From Myxocyprinus asiaticus (lineage: Eukaryota; Chordata; Actinopteri; Cypriniformes; Catostomidae): DNA of 64,000 nucleotides. The stretch covers positions 1,687,501 to 1,751,500 of the forward strand of contig NC_059388.1 of the NCBI RefSeq assembly GCF_019703515.2, in the 5' to 3' direction. The translations under genes and the position numbers were made by a program. Under the pieces are notes generated by a model. That model had not been told where the DNA came from and did no database searches. It was given only the letters and a program-made list of their open reading frames with translations. Below, piece after piece: positions 1 to 11,401 of the stretch (positions are counted from its first letter, which is position 1; each line of letters starts with the position of its first letter).

Positions 1-458
1 TAGGCTTTTCTCTGACTTTTTTTTCTTCAGCACGTAACCTATTCAAATAAATATTGTTTCTGGTTATTACATGTTCAATTCAAATGTCTATCAGGACGCA
101 CAAAGTGTCCGACTTGACGGCTCTCTTTTCAACTCCTTCCCTTCCTGCAACCGGCAAATCATGCCTGTTCTTCAATAGGAGAACACAACTATCATCACAC
201 GATCGCATCATCACGATTGCATCTTAACATGACCACATTCTTCCGATTATATTTTTGTATGATCACCTTATTACGTGTTTGACAGCTTACCTGTTTTATG
301 TGTAACATATGACTGCATGAATTTCTGTGGCCAAGACAAATTCTCTTTGTTCAAAACCTTTACAAGACAAAAAGAAGAGAAGATGAGCAGATTTCTATCA
401 TTACGGGTTCACAATCACGTATGGGTTGTGTTTACTTGAAGTGTGTGCATTGACATAC
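1..458. other. phf21b intron, nothing recognised
   Basis: AT-rich sequence downstream of the PHD exon. I looked on the minus strand for the next family block (a KEEEKQKLL-like coiled coil) and did not see it. No repeat family recognised. Confidence 0.6.
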
Positions 459-614
459 TTTCTTGTGGCACTTGGGGCACATCCACATGCCCCTGATGGC
501 AGTTTTGAGAGGTGGGTTCAGGCAGTCGGGGTGGTAGGCTCGAGTGCAGGTGTGACAGGGCTGAAGACCGCCTTCCTGCTTACACACTGCACAGTGATCA
601 TCATGCTGCAACTC
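459..614 (-). CDS. phf21b: phf21b PHD-finger exon
   Basis: This 156-bp exon (52 codons, phase 0-0) begins ELQHDDHCAVC and ends MCPKCHKK. It carries the full C4HC3 zinc-ligand set of a PHD finger: two CxxC pairs, YHPDC supplying His and Cys, then MCPKC. The LNPPLKT...GMWMCPKC wording is typical of PHF21A/B. The related BHC80 finger binds unmodified histone H3K4, and a similar preference here is inference. Acceptor AG is at 615-616 and donor GT at 457-458. The next exon lies beyond base 1. Confidence 0.95.
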
Positions 615-1077
615 CTGCATCACACACACATATTCAGATAAACACACCATGTAAGAGCTTTAAGACTTTATTAATGTATCAAACTAATGGGTTCGTACAA
701 GAAAAGTAATCTGTTACATTGTGTGCTACAATAACGCACAGTGAGAACAGAACTTAAACAGAACCGCTGTAATAAGAAACTCAAGTATTGCGAGACGTAT
801 TTTTAAATTCATCTAATGCTATAAAGCTGTGGCCTTTTAACGTGGAAGGCGATATGAAATCATTTGCTCACATGATGACAACATTTCACAACTCTGATTT
901 TGCAATTTTTCATAATGTAATCAGGATTTACAATCAACCATACATGAATTCAAAATATGAAATCAATCATTAGCAAACACTCTGAACCCTTCCTAAATGG
1001 CAAAAATGAAATTCTAGCAAAAATATATTTGAAACAATATTTGAAATATATGTTTTAAATAGCACAGTTGAAAGAAG

Positions 1078-1577
1078 GACACTACCCTTCAAAAGTTTGG
1101 AAACTCTACGCAATTTTTGTTTGTGAAAGAAAATGATCATTTTATTCACCGAGGATGTTTTAAATTGATCAAGAATTGCAGTAAAGACATTTATAATGTT
1201 AAAAATGACTTTCTATTTACATAAAGCTGTATAGCACAACCATTTTAAACTGTTCTTCTAACAAAAAGAAATGTTTCTTGAGTACCAAATTAGCCCATTA
1301 AATTGATTTCTTAAGGATTAACGGACTTATTCTTTTTTTAGCAGACTGGACTAATGACTGCTGAAAATGGGGCTTTGACATAATGAATTAAAAATTAACT
1401 TTAAAATCAGTGCAAATATAAAACCATTATTTCAAACAGTATTAATAATTTGCAGCATTACTAATGTTTAAGGTATTGTTTTTGATCGATTAAATGCATT
1501 CTAGCTGAAGAAAAGCATCCATTTCTTTTAAGAACAAAAATGTCTTAGTGTTTCCAAACTTTTAAAGGGTCGTGTAT
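1078..1577. mobile_element. Tc1/mariner-type MITE in intron
   Basis: Terminal inverted repeats are visible. The left end reads ACACTACCCTTCAAAAGTTT and the right end has CCAAACTTTTAAAGGGTCGT followed by GTATA. About 500 bp of AT-rich non-coding sequence lies between. The termini resemble the abundant fish MITE family whose ends read 'ACTACCGGTCAAAAGTTTGG'. No coding capacity. Confidence 0.65.
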
Positions 1578-1873
1578 ATTTTTTAAATTAAAAACCTATT
1601 ATGTTTAAATCTAGACATTTCAAAATATATTACAAAATGTAAATCGGGGGGAAAAAAACTTTTATTATCAAAATACTGTTTAAATATACATGCAAATGTG
1701 CGTAGACTAAAACAAGCTCATTTATCCAAACATTGTTATGTGAGTGTATCCATATTTTAAAGTGTTTAAGTAGCTATAAGAACATTTATTTAAGAACATA
1801 GCCTGTACCAAAATAATAATAATAATAATAAAAACAGTGGGAATAAGCAACTATCTTCTAACCTCACTGAAAT

Positions 1874-1875
<2 letters not shown>

Positions 1876-1924
<49 letters not shown>
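1876..1924. repeat. (TA)n microsatellite
   Basis: Uninterrupted TA dinucleotides, about 48 bp, in the intron between the microexon and the PHD exon. Confidence 0.97.
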
Positions 1925-1926
<2 letters not shown>

Positions 1927-2091
1927 ATTATATTTTTATTTATTTATTTAAAAATATACAAAAACAGGTAAAAACATATTCAGAACACATTTATATTAAT
2001 ATATATTTATTTACAGTATACAATTTCTTTTTGCCGTATGGGTTCAAACACACACACATACACACACAGTGATGTTAGAGTATAGATGTAC

Positions 2092-2114
2092 CTTCCAGCA
2101 CAGCTCGTCAGAGT
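2092..2114 (-). CDS. phf21b: phf21b microexon h (23 bp)
   Basis: A 23-bp minus-strand segment lies between acceptor TAG (2115-2117) and donor GT (2090-2091, GTACAT). With the preceding G it reads D-S-D-E-L-C-W-K. PHF21B proteins carry a short acidic stretch followed by CWK directly before the PHD finger, so content and position fit. The length (2 mod 3) restores the frame between the 55-bp exon and the PHD exon. Direct splicing of those two gives a stop after a few codons. Assignment is by reading alone, with no transcript data. Confidence 0.82.
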
Positions 2115-2779
2115 CTAGCATGAGTGAAAGCAGACAGCAGGTTAGTAGGAATCACAATTATTTGATTTATTAGTTATTAGAGTTAAACAACAGTACTGGT
2201 GTGTGTAAAGCAAGTTAAAGCAGTGAGTGTTTGGCTTTTGTATTTGACATTACATTTCAAAGACATCACTGGTTAGTCAAGAACTATAAACATATGAGTA
2301 AAACAGTGTGCAAACAAGAATATGTCATTGTAGAAGAGATGATCACTTAACTCAATTTCAAGATTCAACTTAATTTTCACTTCAATCCCACATAAAATTG
2401 TCTAAATGTCACTGAATTAGATTTCAAGTCATTTATTTTAAAGAAAGATGGCACAAGCATACTTTGTTCAAGTCTGAAATGTTAAAATAATAGGTATAGT
2501 GTTGTGATACTTTGTCAAACGTTAATGGAAAATGTCAAAGTTAATGTACAGAACTCAGAACAGTGAAGTTAGTTCTGAGAAAAGCTCCAGCATCATTTGT
2601 TTGCAGATGACACTTGCTTTATTATTTTGTTTCAAATGCAATGTTTAGGACACTTTATTTGTGACTAATGTGTCCTAATACTTTCTGGGCCACTGTATAT
2701 TCATTCTGTTTGATCTAACATGTTTGTGTGTATGATCCCATGCATTATTTTTCTTGACAAAAGTAATAATATACATTAC

Positions 2780-2834
2780 CTCTTGCCGACAGAAACATAG
2801 CACCGTTAAGGTAATTTGCTGCAAGTCGTTTCCG
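2780..2834 (-). CDS. phf21b: phf21b exon g (RKRLAANYLNG)
   Basis: This 55-bp exon encodes RKRLAANYLNGAMFLSAR plus one base. It is too short to stand out as an open frame but has correct AG (2835-2836) and GT (2778-2779) borders. The ERKRLAxNYLN word follows the basic block in PHF21B. The one-base overhang requires the next exon to begin with a two-base remainder, and the microexon at 2092-2114 does. Confidence 0.9.
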
Positions 2835-3135
2835 CTGTAAAGTAAAAAACAAGAAGTTTACAGATTAACTGAGTGTTATATATACGATATAAAAGAAAAC
2901 GTAAAGGAATAATTCATATTTGAAGCCACACATACAGCCTTTTTTGTGAAGTTAACAGCATTTTTCTGTTTAGAGATAATGTGTGGAAAGGACCCACGGT
3001 CGACATGAAGGCAAATTAGTTTCAGCAATTTGCTGCTTTAAGAAGTTTTAACATTGTCAGAAAAGTTCCATTTTGATGTCATGTTAGAACAAAGGCATAT
3101 ATTAATGGTTTGAGCATGTATGAGGTTAACGACAT

Positions 3136-3662
3136 AAGAAGTCTGCTTTCAAAGAGATTAAGCAAATCACAAAGTTCTGAAGAATCTGATGCAATTACTC
3201 CACGCAGTTTAGTTTTCAGCCTGTGAGGCGAGAGTCAAAAATTTTGATTATCTTGTTATCAAAGTAGAAGCCTAATGATTTTAAGTTCCATCATGAAACT
3301 CTACATGGTGCAAGCTGATAGGTCCTTGGACATGTAATCTGTTAGCCAACCAATTTGCACACTCCATCTTTCTAGTTTCACGCAGTGCTCTACGAGAGTT
3401 TTCTCTCTGAAACCCTCCTCCTCCTCCCCAGCAACACATGCCTAAATCTCCTTCAGTATGTCTAATTATACAGCAGCATGTTTCACATGCTCAACATAGT
3501 ATGACAGTTTATGTTCTAGCAGTAGCAAGACTCTGCAGAAGCAGTGTAGCAGATCTAGTCCACCAAAACCAAATTCTATCAACTTCATATCCATGACTAT
3601 CCTATCATATCCATATGAACACACTAAATGTATTATGAGAATTGTCATGACTGAACTATATT
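3136..3662. repeat. Unclassified interspersed repeat
   Basis: Two parts recur elsewhere in the window. 3136-3250 (AGAAGTCTGCTTT..., AATTACTCCACGC) matches 41290-41375. 3294-3662 (TGTTAGCCAA, GTAGCAGATCTAGTCCACCA, TCATGACTGAACT) matches 16310-16845, inside the TIR element at 15086-16915. So this is transposon-derived, probably a fragment of that family. No intact reading frame. Confidence 0.6.
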
Positions 3663-3758
3663 TCTGGCACAGCTGTTTAAAGGTAATTTCTGGCAAATTA
3701 CATCAAATTGTTTTAAGTATGTTTCATGTGTGAAAGTGGTAATGTTGGTCAGACAGAC

Positions 3759-3835
3759 CTCTGGTTCAAACAGTCCGCTGTACGCTGGATTTGCTGTACT
3801 GCGTCTTTTCCTCTCCTGTCTTTTACTCTGGATCT
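3759..3835 (-). CDS. phf21b: phf21b exon f (basic [12 protein letters not shown] block)
   Basis: This 77-bp exon encodes [20 protein letters not shown] and ends FEPE. The lysine/arginine cluster is a probable nuclear-localisation or nucleic-acid-contacting patch (inference) and is nearly invariant in PHF21A/B. Acceptor AG is at 3836-3837 and donor GT at 3757-3758. It ends in phase 0 and joins RKRLAANYLNG in the next exon. Confidence 0.94.
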
Positions 3836-4026
3836 CTGACATAAAGAAAGATGAACATATGGTGAAAATATATTTATGTCATGGATCATTAAAACCTCCA
3901 TTATACTAGAGTTTTCTGTTAATATGGTCATCAGCTTTGGGCAAAATTCAGAATTGAAGAATTGGCACCCTTTAAAATTGTGAATCAGAGAAATTAACTA
4001 AATTATAATAAATAAATAAAAACTTC

Positions 4027-4768
4027 CTTCGTGGTGTCCTGCCATGAACACCATACCTGTTTAATGTTTTCCGTACAGTAGACTCATGAACAGAGATGTT
4101 AACTAGTTCCAATGATTCCTTTAAGTCTTTAGCTGTCACTTTAGGGTTCTTTTTTACCTCATTGAGCATTCTGCAGTGGGCCCTTTGAGTCATCTTGGAT
4201 GGACGGCCACTTCTAGTGAGAGCATCTACAGTACTAAATCATCTCCATTTATAGGCAGTTTGTCTAAATCTGGACAGATGAATATCTAAAATCTTCAAGA
4301 TAACTTTGTAACCCTTTCCAGCTTTGTGCAAAGCAACAACTGATCATAGGTTTTCTGAGATCTCTTTTATGCAAGGCATGGGCCACGTCCGCAGATGCTT
4401 CTTGTGAATAGCAAACTCAAAATGTTTGAGTGCTTTTTATAAGTCAAAGTAGCTCTAACCCACACCTCCAATCCCATTTCATTAATTGGATTCCAGGTTT
4501 GCCAACTTCTGACTCTAATTAGCTTTTGTTGACATCATTAGCCTAGGGGTTCATAAACTTTTTCCCACCCTACACTGTGAATGTTTGAATGATGTATTCA
4601 ATATGTACAAGAATAATACAATAATGTGTGTGTTATCAGTTAAAACAGATTGTGTTTGTTCATTATTGTAACTTAGATGAAGATCAAACCAGATTTTAAG
4701 ACAAAATTAAACATAAATGCAGGTAATTCCAAAGGGTTCACATACTTTTTCTTTATAATATATATATA
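4027..4768 (-). mobile_element. Tc1-like transposon fragment (transposase N-terminal half)
   Basis: The minus strand encodes a degraded Tc1 transposase N-terminus. The helix-turn-helix region reads RAHCRMLNEVKKNPKVTA, followed by [18 protein letters not shown]. Stops interrupt the upstream part. The sequence is closely related to the right half of the Tc1 at 41789-46854. The end near 4750 keeps part of the inverted repeat (CCAAAGGGTTCACATACTTT) and is cut off by the next element. The catalytic half is missing. Confidence 0.8.
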
Positions 4769-5299
4769 CAGTACTGTGCAAAAGTCTTTGGCACATAAGA
4801 TGTTTCACAAAAGCATTTGTCTTAAGATTGTGATTTATATGTTCAGCTTTAGTGTGTCAATAGGAAATAGAAATGTTAGACTCCCAAACATTACTTTTGA
4901 AAATAGAAAATATTAGAATAGAAGAACAGGGAGCCCTGCAACAGATGTCATGGCCCCCACAGAGCCCCCCACTGAACATCGAGTCAATCTGGGATTACAT
5001 GTAGTGACAGAAGCAATTGAGACAGCATAAATATATAGAAGAACTGTGGTGAATTCTCCAATATGCTTGGAACAGCTTGTCTGCCAACAACCAAGAAAAA
5101 CTGTGTCCAGGTGTACCTAGGAGAATTGGGGCTGTTTTAAAGGCAAAGGTGGTCACACCAAATATTGATTTAACTTTTTTTATGTTTACTGGACTTTGTA
5201 TGACATTAAGTGATAAATGAAAACTATTTATGTCATTATTTTTGAAGACATCCTCACTATACAACATTTTTCACAAGTGCCTATAACTTTTGCACAGTA

Positions 5300-5303
<4 letters not shown>
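4769..5303 (+). mobile_element. Short internally deleted Tc1 element
   Basis: About 535 bp with inverted ends: ACAGTACTGTGCAAAAGTC at the left and CTTTTGCACAGTACTGT at the right, both next to TA dinucleotides. Internally the plus strand keeps a C-terminal transposase remnant, QMSWPPQSPPLNIESIWDYM, matching the Tc1 motif that carries the third catalytic acidic residue. Everything upstream is deleted, so it can only be mobilised in trans. A second copy at about 33356-37817 is split by a DIRS element. Confidence 0.82.

Positions 5304-5334
<31 letters not shown>
5302..5334. repeat. (TA)n microsatellite
   Basis: TA repeat directly at the right end of the short Tc1 element, consistent with TA target choice or expansion of the target duplication. 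Confidence 0.9.
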
Positions 5335-5338
<4 letters not shown>

Positions 5339-5653
5339 AAATTCAATTCAATTTTCTTTCATTAATTATTAATATAATCAAATGTTTCTTGAAATATTCC
5401 ATATGTTGAGTGTATGATAACATATATAGGGGTAATCCATATTGAAAAATGAAATGTGCTATAAAAAAAAAAAAAGAAACTACACTTAAAGCAGCAACAT
5501 TTCATTCAAAATCAAATTATAATTCAGTATGCCGTTTGCTACCTCAATTAAAATTAAGGAATTGAATTCGGATTTAAAAGGAATTCTTAGTTCAATTCTG
5601 AATGGTGCACAACTCTGTAAGACACATCACCAGATTCAAAAAGCCCAACTCAC

Positions 5654-5705
5654 CCTCCAGCTGTTCTGTAGTGACCAGACCAAGAGCAACCATGAAGGCA
5701 ATTTT
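5654..5705 (-). CDS. phf21b: phf21b exon e (KIAFMVALGLVT)
   Basis: This 52-bp exon encodes KIAFMVALGLVTTEQLE plus one base. It is the conserved block before the basic [12 protein letters not shown] motif. Acceptor AG is at 5706-5707 and donor GT at 5652-5653. The single leftover G joins AG from the next exon to make the Glu codon of LEEIQSKR, which supports both borders. Confidence 0.92.
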
Positions 5706-6362
5706 CTGGAAGATGGAGAAAAGATCAATTAGACAGTGACTGAACTCTGCCAGTGATTTTAATTTATTTAGGAAGCTGAAGAAGTTGACTTGCCTGTGAT
5801 ATACCATTTAAAACTATTTTAAACAGCATTTTGTTCATGCTTTTAAAATGATTATCCATGCAGTTTTTATAAGCTCATTTTTATGAAAGACTACATTTGT
5901 GCTTTAAAAAAATAATTGGTCACATCGCAGGACCATTTAAAAGATTACTAAAAATGGTGGAAATAATTTTAAGAAATGGTGAACAGTAACAGCACCTAAA
6001 TTATTCATAAGGTCATTCTAGACATTAAGAGGTCCTAGGAAAACTTTTGTGTTTTTTCTTCCTTCCCTCTTCCTCCAGCACCCACACCCCATTTAAGTAA
6101 CACCTTTTATAGAACCATTTTTATTGTGTACTAAATAAAATGCATTTGGCAACATTTTTATTTACACTTCATACACGAACACTTGTATTTATATGTTTAT
6201 GTATACACAAAAGGATGTATTATGTTAGAGCAGAACTGTAAACATCAATTTTACTTTGGAGTAGTTCATCCAACTGATAAACCCTACAGTCTAAACAACA
6301 TACTACCAAGTTTGTTTTCATTAATCTATAATTAAACAGCTCTTGATGATTTTATACAGTAT

Positions 6363-6800
6363 TTTTTTCCTCCCCTTTTCTCCCCAATTTGGAATGCCCA
6401 ATTCCCAATGCACTCTAAGTCCTCGTGGTGGCGTTGTGACTCGCCTCAATCCGGGTGGCAGAGGACGAATCTCAGCTGACTCCGCGTCTGAGACCGTCAA
6501 TCCGCGCATCTTATAACGTGGCTTGTTGAGTGTGTTACCGCAGAGACCTAGCGCGAGTGGAGGCTTCACGCTATTCTCCACGGCATCCACGCACAACTCA
6601 CCACACACCCCACCGAGAGTGAGAACCACATTATAGTGACCACAAGCAGGTTAACCCAACGTGACTCTACCCACCCTAGCAATTGGGTCAAATGGTTGCT
6701 TAGGAAGCCTGACTGGAGTCACTCAGCACACCCTGGATTCGAACTTGCAACTCCAGGGGTGGTAGTCAGCGTCTTTACTTGCTGAGCTACCTAGGCCCCC
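6363..6800 (-). mobile_element. tRNA-derived SINE (about 440 bp)
   Basis: Read on the minus strand, the element starts GGGGGCCTAGGTAGCTCAGC. An A-box-like TAGCTCAGCAAGTA is followed by a B-box GTTCGAATCCA, spaced as in a tRNA gene (internal Pol III promoter). A long non-tRNA body follows, ending near GAGAAAAGGGGAGG and an A-rich tail. It matches a common long fish SINE type whose family name I cannot give. No coding capacity. Confidence 0.85.
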
Positions 6801-7379
6801 CTATTTTATACTGTTTAAAGTAAAAGCATTTGCATTAACTTGTGTTAAAATGTAATTGGAGCTCATACATTTTTTTTTTAAATATAAAAGTCATCTTTAC
6901 TAGGCTCTAAAATATGAAACACTAATATCTTAACTGTAAACTTAAGATCCAGTAGTAGTACCCACCTGTCTGTGAATAAGCTCAAGCACTTAAGTGTTTT
7001 TGTTTTGTTCACCTCTTGTATATGACCAGCGAACATGAACTATTAAAATACCTGCCTAGGTAAATGTATATTTCAGCAAAGCGCTTCTTCACTGCTGTTT
7101 CTTGCTGGATTAAAGACTTACCCTTACATATTAAAGGTGAGGCGATAGATGCAGCAATATAATTTACATATTAAGATAACCCATATGAGAAAAGGTGTTT
7201 CAGTTTGAATACATTTGATGCAAATCAAAAGCATGTCCTCACTGCTGGTTCACAATTTCTTCCTTGAGATATTTCAGTGTTTAATGTTGGTGGTCAAAAC
7301 AGCTTTCTGTGCTTTAGTGCCACCAGTTGCACATATTTTAGTAACTGCAACAGCTTCTGACACATGATCCTAAGCGCAT

Positions 7380-7835
7380 ATGTTATTGGTCAGGGCATTC
7401 CAGCGGCGGGCGAGACAAAAAAAATCTACTCACTGTAAAAAAAAAAAAAAAAACTTGTTTTGCACAAATGTTCACTCCAGGTGTGGATGGCTCTATAGGA
7501 ATCTATTATTTCTATTCAAAATTCATTTTTGGTGCGCAAAGGCCTTTAGCTGATATTTTCTCTGCACTGCTGTCTCTCGGTTGAAGAAGAGTGCAACCGC
7601 GGTCCACATCAAGAATCAATGCCTTAAGGCCTTTGCACACCAAACACAAATGTTCGGCACGATTTCTCACTGCGATCAACATTTTGAATCAAAACAATCG
7701 ATTCCTAATGAACCATACTCACCTGGAGCGAACATTCATGCCGAATCACGCAGCGACAAAGCGGACCTTTTTTTTTTACGATGACTGTGTCGATTTGTTT
7801 TTTCTGTCCGACGAAGAAATGCCCTGACCAATAAT
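7380..7835. mobile_element. MITE with long TIRs (about 455 bp)
   Basis: The left end TTATTGGTCAGGGCATT and the right end ATGCCCTGACCAATAA are perfect inverted matches for about 16 bp. Weaker inversion continues for about 120 bp (TGTTCACTCCAGGTGTGGATGG against a GCTCCAGGTGAG-type partner). A central pair, GCAAAGGCCTTTAGC and CCTTAAGGCCTTTGC, is also inverted, so the unit can fold along most of its length. No coding sequence. Superfamily not assigned. Confidence 0.7.
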
Positions 7836-7837
7836 AC

Positions 7838-8955
7838 ACTGAAAAGAAACCAAAAAAAAGTTGCATACTCAAATTTTTCATTGAACCGCAATTAGCTTTG
7901 ATTACTGTGTGCATTTGTCGTGGCATTGTTTTGACAACCTTATGTAACGTTACAACATTTATTTCCGTCCAGGTGTGCATACATTTTTGGCCGAGATCTT
8001 GTATTGATGACGGGAAAGTCAAATCACTCAGTAAAGTCTTCTCCAGCACATCCCAAAGACTTTCAATGGGGTTAAGATTAGGACTCTGTGGTGGCCAATT
8101 CATGTGTGAAAATGATTCCTCATGCTCCCTGAACCACTCTTTCACAATTTGAGCCTGATGAATCTTGGCATTGTCATCCTGGAATATGCCCATGCCGTCA
8201 GGGAAGAAAAAATCCATTGATGGGATAACCTGGTCATTCAGTACATTCAGGTAGTCAGCTGACTTCATTTTATTGCCTCATAACGTTGCTGAGCCTCGAC
8301 CTGACCAACTGAAGCAACCCCAGATCATAACACTGCCTCCAGAGGCTTGTACAGTGGGCACTATGCATGACGGGTGCATCGCTTCATGTGCTTCCCTTCT
8401 TACCCTGACATGCCCATTGCTTTGGGACAGAGTAAATCTGGACCAAATTACCTTTTTCCATTGCTCCACAGCCCAATCTTTATGCTCCCTAGCAAACTGA
8501 AGTCATTTTTTCCGATTAGCCTCACTCACAAGTGGCTTTCTTGTGGCCAAACAGCTGTTTAGTCCCAATCTTGTAAGTTCTCGTTGCATAGTGCGTGTGG
8601 AAATCCTCTTACTTTCACTATTAAACACAGCCGTGAGTTCTACTGTTGATTTTTTTATGATGTGACTTAAAGCGTTTTAGTGATCTCTGATCACGATCAT
8701 TCAAGATTTTTTTTTGACCACATTTCTTCTGTGAAGCTGACGGTTCACCACTATCCTTCCAGGTTTTAATAAAGCGTTGGACAGTTCCAGTGATTTCAGC
8801 AATATCCATAGTTGTTTTCTTTGCTTGATGCAGGTTAAAAGAATTGAAGCTGAAACATATTAATCACTGCGATAATGATCCAGTCATAGGCTCTTAAGTA
8901 TCTATAACTATAAAATACAAACGGTGACTTTTCTTTTTTTTTGGCCAGACAGCAT
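7838..8955 (-). pseudogene. Tc1-like transposon, decayed transposase
   Basis: The right end reads (minus) ATGCTGTCTGGCCAAAAAA and the left end keeps CCAAAAAAAAGTTGCATACT, the family ITRs. Transposase pieces on the minus strand, in order, are MDIAEITGTVQRFIKTW (HTH), VPTVQASGGSVMIWGCFSW, then [29 protein letters not shown] and [12 protein letters not shown]. The second catalytic Asp and the third Glu are present. The first, expected in an 'IWSDES'-type motif, is lost in IWSRFTL. Frames are broken several times. A relative lies at 52440-53120. Confidence 0.85.
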
Positions 8956-9446
8956 ATATAAGCTTTATATCATGTGTCTGAAGCTGTTGCAGTTACCAGA
9001 ACCAGTGCAACTGGTGGTACTAAAGCACAGAAAGCTGTTTTGATCACCAACATTAAACGCTGAAGTAACTCGAAGAAGAAATCCTGAAATCCAGCAGTGA
9101 AGATTTTTATTTCATCTGCATCAAATGCCTTAAAAACTGAAAAAAAAAAAAATAAAAAAAAATATTCGGTGAACATTCGTTTAGCTTTCTATGGGAAAGG
9201 GTCATTCGCCCGTGATTCACCTCTCATAATCGCATCGCGTTTGAAAAGGCCTTTATGCTGTCGAGAGCTATGCGTGCAGGACGCGTTGCTGTGCCAGGCA
9301 AAACTATACGCTTTATCCGTTTAAGATTTTGAACGTTTAATCAGGAAGCACTGTTCTTGTGAATATGAATGTGCCTTCCCCTGCCATCCTACGTTTTGGA
9401 AAATCGGCACAACACTGTGAGCCTACGGCCAACTACCAAGTTCAAA

Positions 9447-10737
9447 TACAATGGGCCTCATTCCTGAAAATTCCGTACATATACGAAAGAACTGGGAGTA
9501 ATTTCCATGTAAAATTGAGCTTCCCGAAAACTTTCCGCCGGATTCACAAACGCTCCGTATTCCCCAGATATTTTAGTACAACTTGTGCATGTAATTGAAC
9601 TCCAAACGTTCATTAATAGAGCACGCATGCATGTTCATTCACAATTATCATAATACACGCCCATCAGAACGCCATATAAGGAAAGCTTTAGACTCGCTAG
9701 TAAATGAGAATAGGAAGCTTTTAACATCTATGCGAACAGTAATATTTTTTTTTTTTTTATTGCATTCACATCGTAAAATATTGATTTAGCAAACACTCTA
9801 AAAAGAAAGTGAGGAACTTACAATCATCTTAGCTGTCATCAGAGGTTCTTTTGTGAATTAAACAGTCCAAGATTAATACAAATGGTTTGACATGAAGCTT
9901 TAGTGTAAAAAATGTTCAGTTCATGCCGACAGGTCACAGAAGGATGTCCTTCTCTGGTTCAGTTGAGTGTATCGCCAGCATCATTGGAGAAACTTCTCGA
10001 GTAAATCCAAGACTATACAGGGATATACTTGTAACAGGAACAATCTTCAAAAGAATTGATAGAATGCCTGAAGAAGGTCTTTGACCGAAACATTGTAAGA
10101 TATTGCAGATTTAAAAGCTATACGACAGTGTGCGGGCTCGTTCTTTTTTTTTTTTTTTCAGTTGTATTGTTTACACACCTGCCCCTGATGTGTTCATTTA
10201 TGGTTTACCACTGACCATACATCAACTGAACGTGATTTAGCGATGCCTATACTAAATTATGAAATATAAATAATAGAGCTTATTTAAAAAAAAAACATTC
10301 CAGCCAGTCACGTTAGAGGGCATTATTATTATTATTATTATTTCTCTCGAGAAAATCAAATGCAAACCCATGTCAAGAACTTCTATTGGAAATAAGCAGA
10401 GTTGGGGGAAAAAAACTATACTTTGAAAAAATAAATGCAAGCAGCAAAAAGCTTTTTTTCTTCTTCTTTTTTTATCATTTATGTTATTTTTTTAAGGTTA
10501 ATTTCACAATTTAATTAGTAATTATTGTTTCCATTACTTATTTAATTTTACTTCTATTAAAATTTAGTCATGGCAGTTTGTCTGAAAGAATCCAACACGT
10601 TCGGATGTCTTACGCATGATTTACACATGGTTGGGAGCAGGGAAATCTTTCATGAATCCAAAAATTTACGTCAGACCAGCTTTACTAACAATTTACAAAA
10701 ACATTCGTTCTGCTCGTGTTTCATGAATGAGGGCCAA
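9447..10737. mobile_element. Candidate TIR element
   Basis: ATGGGCCTCATTCCTGAAA at the left and TTTCATGAATGAGGGCCAAT at the right are inverted matches about 1.29 kb apart. The interior is AT-rich with an ATT trinucleotide run near 10322 and no convincing reading frame. TIRs are short and no clear target duplication was found, so this is tentative. The region near 10060 (GAAGAAGGTCTTTGACCG) resembles a common fish retroelement tail followed by poly-T. Confidence 0.4.
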
Positions 10738-11390
10738 TGTCTTTTGGAGGCCCCCAGAAATGCAGAGGCCCTAGGCAATTACCGAGTCTGACTATAGCTA
10801 GCACCAGCCCTGCAAAAGCTCATTATTAATTACTTAAAGACTACATGGAATATTTATACTTTTAAAAGTTCATTTATCTCTCTGCAGGACCATTTAAAAT
10901 GAACTAGTGAAGGCAAAAGGTGATTAAAAATGGTGAAATGGTGGCCAGTTACAGCACCTAAAATATATACCTCCTCTTATATATTTTAATCTAAAATCTT
11001 GATGTGGACAAAAATTCCCTGGCCACATTATGCATCATTTGCAAAGTGCCAAGATGCTACAATGAGCCATTTTGAAGAAGACCATGTCACTGGATTTGAA
11101 GTTTGAGAGGTTCATGACACTGCATCTTTAAAAGATATTAAAGATTTTTGTTTGAGGCACATAGTAGCAAGTAAACAAAAAATCCAAAAGTAGAAGGGTA
11201 TTATTAACTTCTAATTTAACCAATCCCTAAAACAAAATAAATTTGGTTCCCTATCTGTCACTCACTCGACGTTGTGTCAATGCAGTGACACTAGGCGTCA
11301 CTCTTGGGAGCCCCAAACACCTCTGCTTTTTGAAAAAAGGCCAATGGGAATTGGCGAGTGGAATTTGCATGCCACTCCCCTGGACATACG

Positions 11391-11401
11391 GGTATAAAAG
11401 G
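11391..11401 (+). promoter_or_regulatory. TATA box in DIRS A terminal repeat
   Basis: GGTATAAAAGG lies 22 bp downstream of an octamer ATTTGCAT (11363-11370) and a CCAAT-like motif at 11341. The same order occurs in DIRS B (33678-33737) and C (62895-62932) and inverted at 37123-37160. Conservation across copies supports a Pol II promoter. Confidence 0.65.

Larger units (their letters stand above)
7200..9140. repeat. Imperfect inverted duplication flanking a MITE and a Tc1
   Basis: About 170 bp at 7200-7368 recurs as its reverse complement at 8970-9140. Shared words include CACAGAAAGCTGTTTTGA, ACCAACATTAAAC, TTGCATCAAATG-like and GAAGAAAT. The arms enclose the MITE at 7380-7835 and the Tc1 at 7838-8955. 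The class is unknown. It may be the termini of a larger foldback or TIR transposon that later received the other two. Confidence 0.7.

Noticed and set aside
6321..6629. 102-codon minus-strand frame
   Set aside because: Lies within the tRNA-derived SINE; translation of a non-coding element.
6720..6800. Possible genuine tRNA gene on the minus strand
   Set aside because: Has A and B boxes, but the remainder does not fold as a tRNA acceptor end, and the sequence runs into a SINE body.
8970..9176. 68-codon minus-strand frame in the inverted-repeat arm
   Set aside because: The opposite arm does not preserve the frame, so it is unlikely to be coding.
10060..10090. Hammerhead-ribozyme-like core (CTGAAGA...GACCGAAAC)
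   Set aside because: There is an extra A between the core and stem II, and I could not find pairing partners for stems I and III. It more likely belongs to a common retroelement tail.
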